From the NCBI GenBank assembly GCA_903772945.1, contig CAICTM010000006.1, forward strand, positions 195,001 to 259,000: a DNA stretch of 64,000 nt. Direction: 5' to 3'. The first letter of the stretch is position 1. Every line of letters begins with the position of its first letter. Origin of the DNA: Seminavis robusta (Eukaryota > Bacillariophyta > Bacillariophyceae > Naviculales > Naviculaceae). Positions 11,667 to 23,405 of this stretch are shown piece after piece. The notes beneath the pieces are model-generated. The model was not told the origin of the DNA. It made no database searches and saw nothing but the letters and a program-made list of their open reading frames with translations. A program made the position numbers and the translations under genes.

Positions 11667-14600
11667 ATGGTGAAGAATAGAAAAGCTAAAAAGAGACCAA
11701 GCCAGAGGAGAAGGGGGTATCTGCATACTACTAGGGGTATAATGGCGAATCATCAAGAAGGGAATCAAGGGCGACGGTCTCCTCGGGTTTGGCTAGTTGT
11801 TCTGATTTCTTTGGCAATAATATTTCTTCCAAAAGAACAATCACAAGCGTACGCAGCAGACCCCGGGCAAGGCGAAGAAAGGGGATGGGAATCGGTGGGG
11901 AGACCAGTGGCCAAGCGCCAGACGCCATCCGCGCTGCATGGCAAGGTTTGCTTGTATCTGACAGAGGCTCAATGTCGAGAGGCAGATGAGACATTGAAAC
12001 GACACGCCACAAGACGGAGAAGACACAGTTCCAACGCCCGTGGCAGTTTTAGCTTTACCGTACCAAGCAAAGTCTTGGTACTGCTCGTCACCTTTTCAGA
12101 TCAGGTTGATCGTCCACATGTTCCTCAGACGAGTATATCGGAAGTCTGGAGTACCATGAGTAAGTTCCGAAGGTGTACTTCGTGGCGCAATTTTGGCGTT
12201 CGGTGGGCTAACGCCCCGTCTTTTATTTCATGCATCCCACCAGTCAAGGACTGGCTCAGCGTCAACAGCCACGGTCTCTACGATATCGATCCTTACGTCA
12301 CAGAATGGATAGTAACCGACAACACAGAAGCCCACTATGCGGCAGGTGCATCTGGATACACAGCTGACTTGCACAAAATGGCTTGGCCAGCCCTAAATCA
12401 GTTGGACAACACAACTGGGTGGAATTGGCAAGATTTTGACCAAGATAATGACAATGTTTTGGACAGTGTTGTCATAATCCACAGTGGCTATGGTGCCGAG
12501 ACAAGCTCGCTTGATCAATATGGGACACATTATTCACAACGCATTGCAGCCCATACACGGGCTCTGACCTCGGATATTGTACCATGGACATCCCAAGATG
12601 GGTCTGTCTCCTTTCAAGTGTACACTGTAGCATCATCCTTGGATGGCGTCTCTGAAGTCAGCATTGCTACCATTGGTTTGACATTGCATGAGTACATGAA
12701 AACATTTGGATTGCCAGTAAGTTGTCAGCTTTTTTTTAAAGGATAAACTGGGAAAGTGCCACTTGTCTCCTTCTCATTATCTATCTTCCATCACTCTGGA
12801 CAACTAGGCATTGTATGATCAAACCGATGCAAGCTTGCCTGGAATTGGTGAATTTGACATAATGGCATGGCCCTATGGGCCTAAAAATGGGAATGTTCCA
12901 GGCCATTTAAGTTCTTGGAGTCAAAAGCAAGCTGGGTGGCTTTCACCAACCCTCATACAAAACGATGGAAACTACACCTTACAGCCCCTGGAGCAGTTTG
13001 CTGAGGCATATGAAATCAATCTCTACGAATTTGGTTCCACAAGGGAGTACTTGTTGTTAGAAAACCGTCAGCCACTAGAGTTCGATGCAGATTTCTGGGG
13101 AGCTGGCCTTGCTATCTATCACATTGATGAAGCAGCCAATGGTCAAACAAGCTTAGGATATCCTGGCCAAGCAGGGTGGCCTCAGAATGGTAATCATTAT
13201 GAAGTTGCAGTGTTACCAGCTGATGGGAACTACGATCTTGAACAGGGAATCAACCGTGGTGATGTAGGGGATATCTGGCAGCCAGGACAACAGCTTGGAC
13301 CCGGACAAGGCAGCACAGTCTTCCCAAATACAGATGCTTACCCTGATGGCTTTATCTTGGAATCTGGGGCAACAGTAAAGGTCTTGGCTGGAGAAGGACA
13401 GAATGTCAAGTTTGAAGTAATCGGTGTGGGCCCACCACTCTCATCAAGTCCATCTACAAGTCCTTCTACCTCCACCCAACCTACATTAATAAATCAGCAA
13501 TCAACTGGTCCATCTGCAATGAACAACAGCACCAATGTTACCTCTGCTCCTGAACCCAGTCCATCTCCCAGCAGCTCCAACTCAACCTTTGCTCCCAGTG
13601 GCAGCAACAACACCAATGCTACTTCTGCTCCTGGACCCAGTCCATCTCCCAGCAGCTCTAACTCAACTTTTGCACCCAGTGGCAGCAACAACACCAATGC
13701 TACTTCTCCCAGTGCCAGTCCAACCTCTGAATTCCCCACTACTGAAATGCCAACTACTGGATTGCCCACAGTGACACCTGGAAGCCCTTCTGTAGCACCC
13801 ACAACCTTGAGCCCAACAACAGCAGTGCCCACCACAGGGTTGCCTACAACATCAGGACCAACAGTTGTACCAGGCTCACCAAGTGCAGGTCCAACCACTG
13901 GTGTCCCCACCACCCAAACACCTACAGTGACTCCTGGGAGCCCATCACTGGCACCCACCACTACAGGCCCCTCAACGAACTTTCCAACAACACAAACTCC
14001 AACCACTGTGGGGCCCACTGTCACTCCTGGGTCTCCCAGTGCCAGTCCAACATCTGCATTCCCCACTACTGGTGGACCCACAACTGGGATGCCCACAACT
14101 GTATTGCCCACAGTGACACCTGGAAGCCCTTCTGTAGCGCCCACGACCTTGAGTCCAACAACAGCAGTGCCAACCACAGGTTTGCCTACAACATCAGGAC
14201 CAACAGTTGTACCAGGCTCACCAAGTGCAGGTCCAACCACTGGTGTCCCCACCACCCAAACACCTACAGTGACTCCTGGGAGCCCATCACTGGCACCCAC
14301 CACTACAGGCCCCTCTACAAACTTTCCAACAACACAAACTCCAACCACTGTGGGGCCCACTGTCACTCCTGGGTCTCCCAGTGCCAGTCCAACATCTGCA
14401 TTCCCCACTACTGGTGGACCCACAACTGGGATGCCCACAACTGTATTGCCCACAGTGACACCTGGAAGCCCTTCTGTAGCGCCCACGACCTTGAGTCCAA
14501 CAACAGCAGTGCCAACCACAGGTTTNNNGACTCCTGGGAGCCCATCACTGGCACCCACCACTGCAGGCCCCTCTACAAACTTTCCAACAACACAGACTCC

Positions 14601-16047
14601 AACCACGGTTGGGCCCACTGTCACTCCTGGATCTCCCAGTGTCAGTCCTACTGTCTTTTGCCCCACAGCTTGTGCTCCCTCTATTGGATATCCCACTGTT
14701 ACTCCTGGAAGCCCTTCTCAAAGGCCCACAAGTGCACTACCAAGCACTGTGACTCCTTCCACCTTAGGTCCCACAGTAACTCCGGGATCTCCAAGTGCCA
14801 GCCCAACATCTGCATTCCCCACTACTGGTGGACCCACAACTGGTATGCCCACAACTGAATTGCCCACAGTGACACCTGGAAGCCCTTCTGTAGCACCCAC
14901 AACCTTGAGCCCAACCACAGCAGTGCCAACCACACGTTTGCCGACTTCTGGTGTCCCAACATCCCTTTCCCCCACTGTGAGACCTGGAAGCCCCTCTGTA
15001 GCCCCCACCACAAATATTCCAACCACAGGAATGCCAACAACTTCCCCCCCTTCAACAGTTGGTCCCACTGTCCTTCCAGGATCTCCCAGTGTCAGCCCCA
15101 CCACAATGAATCCAACTGCAATATGTCCCAGTGCTTGTTTACCTACAGTTGGAATCCCCACTGTTACACCTGGAAGCCCATCGCTAGCCCCTTCGACTGG
15201 TCTCCCAACTACTCAGACACCAACACCACCAACACCAGTACCTTCAATATCTCCATCTCGGACACCATCTCTAAGGCCAACTTCAGGAACTGGTAATGGT
15301 CCATCAGCTTCACCATCAAATGCCCCATCTGATGTCCTCCCACCGTGGTTGCCACCGAACTATCTAAAAGGGGTCCGCCCTTTCCCCCCACAACTGGCCA
15401 GGAATGGAGCTGCGCCCCCCGCATTGTTGCCACCTTTGTTGCAGAAACCAACAAGAGCTGACGAGTCTGAATCCGATGAGGCTGAAACGGATGAGGCTCA
15501 AGAACGAGATGGCACAACAGATACTGACCAGCTCAATCTTCATGAATCTGTTGGAGTCACAAGGCCTCCAGTGTCTGCTCGTGCTGGTTCTGAATCTATG
15601 AAGAAAGCTGGGACGGATCCAATCCTGATCATTCAACAAGAACAAGGTGGCACTACGGATACTGATGGGGAGGGGAAACCAGCTCCTTCTCCAACTCCTG
15701 ATGACGCCACTAGAACAGAGCCAGTCCTTATTGCAACTAGCACCAGCACCAGACGTCCATCCTTTGTGGCCAGAGGAACAGAGCCTGTCATAATTGCATC
15801 AAGCACCAGCACCAGAGCTCCATCCTTCAAGGCCTGGCGTCAGACAGAGCCAGTCCTGATCGCCTCTAGCACCAGCGCAAGGGGCCCATCTTCTTCCAGA
15901 ACAGGTCATGTCTTTGTTGCAACCAGCACCAGCACCAGGCCTCCAGTCTTTGGAACAGCACAAACAAGTCCTACCTCTGGGACACATTCGATTGCGCAGA
16001 TGCTCTCTGCTGCCATGACTGCACTTGTGGCATTGCTCTTGACCTAG
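11667..16047 (+). CDS. M6-family peptidase paralogue with degenerate zinc site (probable pseudo-enzyme), repeat stalk and GPI-like tail
   Basis: Coding exons 11667-12159, 12244-12716 and 12808-16047 give 1,401 residues including the N-containing codon. Intron positions match the upstream paralogue exactly; intron 1 (84 bp) happens to be open in frame. A signal sequence (VWLVVLISLAIIFL) follows a basic leader; an ATG at 11742 is an alternative start. The catalytic region reads HEYMK, then across the intron TFGLPALYD, so the second zinc His is Lys and the third-ligand Asp is Ala, while the first His and Glu remain. The flanking fold (GIGEFDIMAWPYG, ENRQPLEFDADF) is well conserved. The stalk has Asn/Ser blocks and then Thr/Pro/Gly/Ser repeats of 342 bp. 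Near the C-terminus four to five copies of an EPVLIASSTSTR-type motif precede a hydrophobic tail (AQMLSAAMTALVALLLT) resembling a GPI signal. I infer a surface protein that kept the fold but lost catalysis. Confidence 0.78.
13761..14640 (+). repeat. 342-bp coding tandem repeat with near-identical copies
   Basis: Matching points fall at 13761, 14103 and 14445, giving an exact period of 342 bp (114 codons). The first two copies differ at only a few positions. The third is interrupted by the N run at 14526-14528 and resumes about 87 bp further along the unit, which is still in frame. The encoded units are Thr/Pro/Gly/Ser-rich (VTPGSPSVAPTTLSPTTAVP and similar). Related single motifs continue to about 15240. 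Confidence 0.9.
14526..14528. other. Assembly gap (NNN) inside the tandem repeat
   Basis: Three unknown bases interrupt the third 342-bp unit. Comparison with the second unit shows 87 bases would be expected between the flanking matches, so the gap length is nominal and the array may hold more copies than shown. The reading frame is preserved whether 3 or 87 bases are present. Confidence 0.9.
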
Positions 16048-16909
16048 CATTGGCAAAAAAGGTATTGATTGACTTCGTAAAGAAACTTGTGGACCTGCTT
16101 GGTGGCTAGTAGCGATCTAAAGGCAGGCTAAGAATGACCAACAATATGTCAGAATTTAAGTTAGGGTCTCTTGCATACAATTCAATTCTTGTCTACGTTT
16201 CTTCTGCCTTTCTGTTGGGTTGCTTTGCTCGTTTGATGATTGTCCAAATCCAAACAATTGCAATAAAGGAGCCTGCTAGCTAGCTAGCAGTGGAGTGAGG
16301 GGTTTAGAGTATGGAAGTTATCTACAGAAGCCAGCGAGGTGCAGGCTTCTAAAGGCAAAGAAGAGTCGAAATTCAGGACTACTAGTATTATTTATTTGCT
16401 ATGTTGGTTGCAATCCCACGCTTAGGGAACCCTGAAGGGGGCAGCAAGGAGGGGTAAGACCCAACCAAACTTATGGGTAACGTATCTATTTGGTGCATAT
16501 TTTCTCACCAAACTGCAAAGTGAGAACGCCCTTACTCAGTGATGAGTGGCTACATTAATGCTCCGCTCAGTCTAGCTATCCTTCGATCCCGCCACCTCTC
16601 TCGTGTCCCTGCTGGAAGAATGAGCTACCGCCGTTCTCTCTGGGATGCCGATGGTGCACTTGCACTCTTCCGCTAATTTTGCCCCCCTCCCTCCCTCTCG
16701 CCTTCCCCTCTACTTCCCAGATTTGCTCATCACCCCCTCCTCTAGCCCCCATTTTGCCCTGCTCCCCTCCTCTCTGCTGATCCAGCTACCCACCAACAAA
16801 GCCACTGCTCTGTCTGGCTTAACCCCCCTCACTCCTTAAAAAAACGTAATTTGTATCTATTTGCCCTCAACTACCAGCTAGCAAGCTGAGGGCCTTTTGA
16901 ACTTTATCT

Positions 16910-16910
<1 letters not shown>

Positions 16911-16966
<56 letters not shown>
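16911..16966 (+). repeat. (GT)n dinucleotide microsatellite
   Basis: About 28 GT units with one early interruption (GTGC). The array is long enough to be highly variable and could adopt Z-DNA. Confidence 0.95.
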
Positions 16967-16967
<1 letters not shown>

Positions 16968-16970
16968 GCA

Positions 16971-17067
16971 TACATATGGTGCGGTTTCCCTAGTAAGATT
17001 AAGGCTATCAAAGCGAACACGTACATATGGTGCGGTTTCCCTAGTAAGATTAAAGCTATCAAAGCGA
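16971..17067 (+). repeat. 51-bp-offset direct duplication
   Basis: A 46-bp segment beginning TACATATGGTGCGG occurs at 16971-17016 and again at 17022-17067 with one difference (AAGGC versus AAAGC). It lies immediately right of the GT microsatellite. Confidence 0.9.
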
Positions 17068-17278
17068 CTGATTAGCCTTGGCTTTAAGAAACATACAATA
17101 AAAATGAAACCTTTGCCTTTAGATAAATGCTAGTTGAGGGCACTAGCCTACGGCCGTCTGTTCTTCTAAAGTATTTGTCCCCCCGCGAGAAAAGGGCATC
17201 ACCATTCCATCTTTCCTGTTCCGTCTTTCCTTGGGTTTCCAAAGGAATATGCGATACCTTTGATGGCATCCATCCAGC

Positions 17279-17668
17279 ATGTTGTCCCCATCGATCATGA
17301 GAGCTTCGTTGACTTGCCGAACTCGAGCGGGTACTAGTATCCGGTCCGGAACTTCAGTCTTTCTGCTTTGTTGTGATATTGCTGGCGATGCCACGAAGAA
17401 TCTATCCAAGCGATCCTTCTCGGGCGATCACGGTGTTACTAGCGACCAAATCTACATGGCAGTGGTCCGCTACGACAACAACGTCGCAACTATCCCCTTT
17501 GTTGGCCCTGATCTCGAAGCCAAGAAGCTTCATGATCGCATGACCCGAGAAACCCACAAGCACCACGTCTATCTGATTCCGACCAGAAAGAAAAGCGTAG
17601 CCTCTGGACCCTACCAATCGCTTGACCAAGCCAAGAATGCACTGAAAGATGGCGAGAAACCAAATTAG
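17279..17668 (+). CDS. Small hypothetical protein, possibly organelle-targeted
   Basis: A 129-codon frame starts at ATG 17279 (next ATG at 17297) and ends 317 bp before the convergent cyclase gene. The first 50 residues are rich in Arg, Ser and Thr with almost no acidic residues (MRASLTCRTRAGTSIRSG), as in a mitochondrial presequence. The remainder (YMAVVRYDNNVATIPFVG..., PTRKKSVASGPYQSL) is hydrophilic with even composition, as in a small globular domain. I do not recognise the family. A longer open frame on the opposite strand (17402-17974) looks like its shadow. Coding status rests on composition only. Confidence 0.45.
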   Translation: MLSPSIMRASLTCRTRAGTSIRSGTSVFLLCCDIAGDATKNLSKRSFSGDHGVTSDQIYMAVVRYDNNVATIPFVGPDLEAKKLHDRMTRETHKHHVYLIPTRKKSVASGPYQSLDQAKNALKDGEKPN

Positions 17669-17984
17669 ACTCCACAATGTTGCTTCGACAAAACAATCCA
17701 TACAAAATGCTATTGAATGATAACTAGGAAGAGTTGACATGGAAGCTTGAAAAGTTTCTATTGTATGTAGACGGAATTCTTGTATTCTTGTGACATAAAA
17801 TGCAGGATCGGTTGCGATCCAAAATTTGTTTCCATTTGTGGAGTGAAGGAGTCTAGAGGTCGCCTGAGTGACTGTGAAGCTATTTTGAAGTTGGAGGGAT
17901 GTGCTTGACTCGATTCGATTCGAATCCGAGGTTGGATGAAGTTGCATTCCAGCCATTGACCAATTTACTTCCACGGAAGGTTCC
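17669..17984. other. Short intergenic region between convergent genes
   Basis: These 316 bases between two converging 3' ends hold only presumed untranslated and termination sequence. A GATTC-rich string (17909-17927) is present, also seen at about 27388, 44889 and 45788. Confidence 0.5.
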
Positions 17985-20900
17985 CTAAAGCCATCTACGG
18001 GAGTTTTGACTTTTTTTCAAGCTGTCGCGATTTGAGTCGCCTTTCACTTGTGCCACGAGCTCCTTGACAATTTCCTCTCCGCGCTCTTTCCATTCGTTGC
18101 GATTCTGGATGGCATATGTCAAGTACTCGTCCCCACTCACACCAAAGACTCCGCACTCCTTCAGTCTCTTGGCCAGTGGGATGATGTAGTTGTCAAAGAA
18201 CCCAATCTCACCCATGTACCTGAAGAGTGGAGATGAAAACGAAAGTGGTTTAGATGCCCATGATCTGCTGATACCCTCTTGGATACAGGACCACGCAAGC
18301 AACGATCCTTCGTACGCACCAGAATGTCGAGGGGTCCTTCCCCATTCGGCCTTCGGTATACGCCTGATACATCTCCTGGAATAATCTCTCATTCCATTTT
18401 CTATACACGTGCCTGCAAATCGGTTGGTAAAGCAGCTGTGAGATTCACCCAGGAAGACAGGAACGCACTCCACCTGAGGCAGCCACCATGACATGACACA
18501 GCTCTCACCAGTGTTGCATTGTGTGGCACACGTCCGAAGCTTGAATGATGTATTCAATGACTATTGTGGCACGAAGATCGCTGATTTTGCTTTGATCACG
18601 TGCCTTCACTTCACCAGAAAAGGCACGTTCCCACCTAGATTTCCGCTGGAAATTGGAAGGAGAGAGAATAGGTCAGATGAGGAGAGTTGCACACAAAAGG
18701 CACACCAGAATTGGTTTTCTACACGTACAAGATCGCCCAATTCCTTGTCGAAAATGTCAGTGGCAAGAACCACATTCACAACCAGTTGTCGGAAACGTAG
18801 CAGATCTCCTTGGGTTGGGAAGAGGCAACGTCGCAGCGCGAGGAATCGACCATCCATGAGGACAATCCAGGCCAAATCCACGCTGTGTTGCTCGGCAATG
18901 CTCTTGTTGGCGTACTTGGACGCCATGTCGGGTTCCTCCTTCGCCAGCTGCGTATTGGAGACGCCGCGATGGTCCCTGTATGTTGGTTGAGTATGAAAAG
19001 CAGAGTAACAATGTGGACGGAGTCAGATGTTGCCGAAACAAAACTTTGCTCCGGAGACTGTTGATGAAATGCCACTTACACGTCGTGTGTCAGAGCAGCA
19101 AAACAGATCGCAAAGCATGTCAGCGCGTCGCTCGCGATTCCGTGGGTGTAATCGTGCAAGTGCGAAGCCAAGTCGCTTGACTTTTTCAACTTCTTCAACT
19201 CATGGTCTTTCAAGTCTGGGCTCACAACTCTCTTCAACAATTTTGAAACACTGCATGGTGGGTGGATGCGTTCGCGTTAGTTTTCTGAAGATAGAAGGGC
19301 AGATCAAAATCAAAACAAAGCAACATCATACCTAAGGGTGACATGGCATGCATGCTGGTTATCATAGGGCAACACAATTGATGAGCTGTGGGAGTTGGAA
19401 CGAGCAATGAATCTCGCAAACCATCAAAAAGTACCTACCTCAAAATTGTGGAAGCAGTTTTTGGCTTGGTAGAGAGATGCAATTCTGGTTACATAGTCCC
19501 TCAAGTTCTCCACGACGGCTGGGTCGATGGTACAATCCTTGTAGCCGCTCATGGTGACAGCAGTCTTGGCGTTGTACTTGGGCATTCCAATACACTCCTT
19601 CACTTCGTCCAGACACGTTTCACCTGCTCCAGGGTTGAACCACCTCACATCTTCTGAGCTCGAAGTCATTTCTCCTCGTTGGTTCCGAGTATGGACAAGC
19701 TTCTGAAGATTGTCTTTCAAGAGGTCGACCATCCAATCGACGAGGCGTTTGTTCACTGGCTGCACGATTTCCTTCTTTGGAGTCTGGACGGAATCACCGC
19801 CAAAAATTGAGCTCGATAAGATGGAGCTCGATCCTCGCCTGTTCGTTGGGTTAGCCCAAAATGTATTGAGGCATCCAAGACCTTTGGCTTTCACAGCATC
19901 GTCACGTGGTTGTAGCCAGTGTTCCTTGCCACTCTGTTTCAGAATGGAGGCGGTTGCCTGTGAGACTTGGATTTTCGCTCTGCAACCTGTTGATTCCATG
20001 CGACTGGCGTAGTTGACTGTTCGGGAGGGGGCGTTTTGAAGCATTGGTAAGAAGCGGAGGGGATCACACCAGATTTCAGGTAGCCATGCCCCACACTTGG
20101 CTATCCTCACCTGTATCGCCAAACAACTGGAGGAGAAGAAAGATAGGCATTGTCAGCAATGCCAAGCTATGCACTGCACTGTGAGATCAAACAGTTTACT
20201 TACTTGGAACCTCGCTCGATCGCCTCTCAATACTCCTGCCGTCACCGGACCCTGTGATGTCAGTTGGTACAGGTTGGAATTTGTGAGGGACCAATGCAAA
20301 AGTCAAACTGAGAGAAGCCATGATCAGTACTCACTGAATGCAACCCGAATCTCATCTCCAAAGAACCCGTGTCAGGCCCAAGTTGACTCTCCAGCTCCTT
20401 GGTAACTTCACTCATCTTGATCATGCCTGCTCGCCAAATAGGTCAAAAAAGTCGCATAAGCTCTTCAAGGAAATTCCCGTTCTTCTTTATCCCTCGTGCA
20501 GCCATCATTTACTTACAGTCCCAGGCAAATTTCACCATAATTGCCGCTAAAAGAGATTGAGATACAAAATTGAACCAGAAAGGAGTTCCCAGAAAACTGA
20601 CAGGAACTCACCGTGATTTTCTTGGGGCTCGGGAATCCCTGTGCAAGCCATGTAAGAATCACCTGTATCAGGTTAATGAAAGGGGGTTCGCAGGTGAGAA
20701 TGGTGGCAACGGGCACTGGTGCACTAGAGGCTGCTGCAATTTACCTATGGTCTCGACCTTGAACACATTTCGACGCTTCGCTAGCACATCAAATGATTGG
20801 TAGACAGCTTGAAGAAGGATGAACACCTGGGATGGTTCTCTAGTGCTGCTCCAGGCAGTGAAGCCAGCAATGTCTGATGTTACGGAATGGAATCGTGCAG

Positions 20901-23405
20901 GTGAGAATGGCGGCAAGGAGCAGCACTGCAACATAACACCTTCCTGGCTGCTTACCAGCAAAAAAGACAGTGCCTGACAGATAGATTCGGGGCAGGAAGA
21001 TGTGAGATCAGTTTGGTTATTCCTGTTTGACGACCTGTCTCGCACGATTCCACTTACAATCAGGGAAGAGGTCCGCAATCGGCTTTTCATCGTTTTGCCC
21101 ATGCGTTGTAGCTCCGTCAAGGAAACCTTTGAGGCGTGTGGTCTTGTTCCCCACAGAAGTCGCTGGATCCGCTTCGATGAGCCTGTCCCTGACACTCTTG
21201 GGAAAAAGAGAAGAGACAATGGCCGTGGACTGCGTGGCTTTTGCCAGGACCACTTGCTGTCTTCGTTCGACGATCCGGTCGTACAAAAGGAACATGGCAA
21301 TAGTGAAAAGAAAGACAGCCGCGATGGAACAGGTGATGGCAAGGGGCGTGTCGGTATTGTACTTGTCGTAGAACGCCTGAGAAGGATACAAGTGAATGCT
21401 GTACTGGCAACCATCCTTGTGGAGCTTCAAACCTGAGGCAGTCCCATCGTGAAGGATACTTCCGTCGATGAAACCATCTCGTCGCCACTCGTCAAACTTT
21501 GGGTTGTGATGATCGCCGACACCCACAACAAACTGCGCAGAAGGAAGGCAATGTGCGGACCAGTGATGAGAAGGAACAACGAGCACAGAACGAGGTTGGA
21601 TCTCCAAACTCTGCTTACCGCTTCGTCACCGTGAATCTGGTAGGTGAAGAACCCGTCACAAGAGTTGTCCAGCACTACGTCGATTCCGTTAACGTTGTCC
21701 GGCAGAATGTTCCTGAAGTAAGATCTCCTACGGTGTTCAAGGCAATCAAACTAAATGGTGAGGCCAAGAAAGCCGACATGGGGGATTCGTCAGCGCTGAA
21801 TCTCAGTTGGACGCACCAGTGAACTACGCAATTGAAGATGATGGATGTGACAAGAGTTGAGTTTCCCTCTTCAAGTTGAGCCCCAGAATATTAAACAGCC
21901 GAGAGGAATACTCACCGATGGCCGTCATCATCGCAACTGCTTTGCGTGTGGTGGTATTGAAACTATCGAAAACGGGCATGTACACGTTGGCCATGGGATC
22001 TCCCAGGTATTCCACTGTCGAACGAGGTGCAAAGTGCTTGAGACGGCTGCCAACGGAACACACACAGACCACTTGGTTGATCTGGTTCTTCGTACCTTCT
22101 TTTCCCTCGACAATGCTGCGCAGCGTCGCAAACAGGGCAGTTCTTTTGCTGGGGCTACGGATGCTTCCAGGACTAGCAGCTGTGAAACCTCCAATGACGG
22201 CGTATTCTTCATCCAAGACAATCGATGCGATCTCTGTTTGCGGCACGGAAAAGTTGGTTCGGCTCAACTGGTTCTCATTGACTAGACCAGTGCGAAGAAC
22301 GGGTGAAGTCATCCACACGGGCAAGTAGTACTCGGAGAACGATGACTCGAGGACAGCAGCGCCACTTTCATCGAACGAGTGCATCAGGTCGACTTTACGG
22401 TCTGTGACGTGGCTCTTCTCAATGTTTGGTCCGTACTCAAAGCCATTGAGGCCAAGCTCTTCCTGGAAGGCAAGCCCTTCATCGCTGAACTCACATACAT
22501 TGCGACAGACACTTGAGTGATGAGTGGGCTGGTCGCCTTTCGTTTGATTACAACACGAGCACAACAGCAGCAAACAGCGAACTTACATCCAATAGCTGTC
22601 TTTTCCCTGCACAAAGTCATCCCATTCTTCAACCTGATTGAACGTCACACGAGGAGCGATGCTGACCATGAGGGCGCCGGAGAGTTGACGAGCGTTGCCG
22701 GCACGTTGTTGAAAGTTGGTCAAAGTGACGAACGGCCATTTGGATTCGGTCTGGACGAAATGAAAGGACAAGGAGGATGTGAGCATCCAATCAGAACCTT
22801 TGATCCTCTGCGAATGGGACCCAGACTTACATCCGTAGCGTGAGAAATGCTTGCCACACCCAGACCCGAGACTGCCCTCATTTCGTGAAGAATGCCCGCC
22901 CAAGCTGCATGGATGGATGAAAGCATGAAGTGAAAGACAGTTAGAATCAAGTGCCATAACACGTGATTGGACGTGACAAAGGGTTCGTCGTCTGCGATGA
23001 TGCACGGTACTTACAAGTCAAAACCTGGAGGGAGTAAGGATGCAATGACCAAGCAATGTGGTGAGTTTCATCGTGCGTTTAGTGGACTGCGCCAAACACA
23101 GCTCAGACTGTCTCTCAATCTCATACCTTTCTAGATGCCCCCTCGTACTGACTCTTGAACTCTTCGGACTCTCCGCCCCTTGTAATCATGTAGACAAGTG
23201 TGCATACCAAGGCTGGAGTGGCCATCAACACCAAGATGACCACAACACGCAGACGCCACACGACCTTGGTCTCTCGCTTTGTGAGCTCTTCCCGGAGCTT
23301 CTTCTCATTCTCGTCCTCGTGATGAAACTCCTCTCTTGGTTGACCGGACTCGGTGTCGCCATCGCAGCTGGTGCTATCGTCGTCGCCGAGAGAGGTGGAA
23401 CTCAT
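17985..23405 (-). CDS. Receptor-type class III nucleotide cyclase fused to HD-type cyclic-nucleotide phosphodiesterase
   Basis: Manual splicing from ATG 23405 to TAG 17985 gives 22 coding exons and 1,193 residues, every junction GT-AG and in frame. Order: acidic cytosolic N-terminus; TM1 (about 48-75); an extracytoplasmic domain to about 475; TM2 (LAITCSIAAVFLFTIAMFLL); a class III cyclase domain with both metal Asp (FADIAGFTAW and VETIGDSYMA) and the Asn/Arg transition-state pair (NYASRMESTG); then a PDEase_I domain from HNFEHACH with the signature HDVDHRGVSN. The protein should make and degrade a cyclic nucleotide under control of an outside signal. The base-recognition Glu (VETIG) suggests cGMP, but the usual second-site Cys is Gln (FQLFGDT). 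Exons: 23127-23405, 23015-23024, 22831-22904, 22587-22750, 21916-22511, 21817-21823, 21619-21727, 21058-21532, 20956-20973, 20745-20873, 20612-20662, 20517-20546, 20335-20426, 20204-20251, 20111-20126, 19439-20016, 19332-19354, 19080-19250, 18729-18975, 18509-18645, 18320-18412, 17985-18219. Confidence 0.88.

Larger units (their letters stand above)
16048..17278. other. Intergenic, repeats only
   Basis: This 1.2-kb stretch follows the second peptidase gene. It contains a C/T-rich block (about 16670-16840), a long GT microsatellite (16911-16966) and a 51-bp direct duplication (16971-17067). No coding signal was recognised. Confidence 0.6.

Noticed and set aside
12160-12243. Intron 1 of the second peptidase read as 28 extra coding residues
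   Set aside because: It has GTAAGT and CACCAG borders at the same position as intron 1 of the paralogue, and the in-frame peptide is absent from the paralogue.
13761-14640. Repeat array considered as a CRISPR-like or satellite locus
   Set aside because: Repeats are direct, in frame and translated, with no unique spacers.
13494-14696. 400-codon minus-strand frame opposite the second peptidase stalk
   Set aside because: Same compositional shadow effect, and it crosses the N gap.
17900-17930. TTCGAATCC-like string considered as a tRNA T-arm
   Set aside because: No matching acceptor stem, anticodon arm or A-box within tRNA distance; part of a GATTC-type simple sequence.
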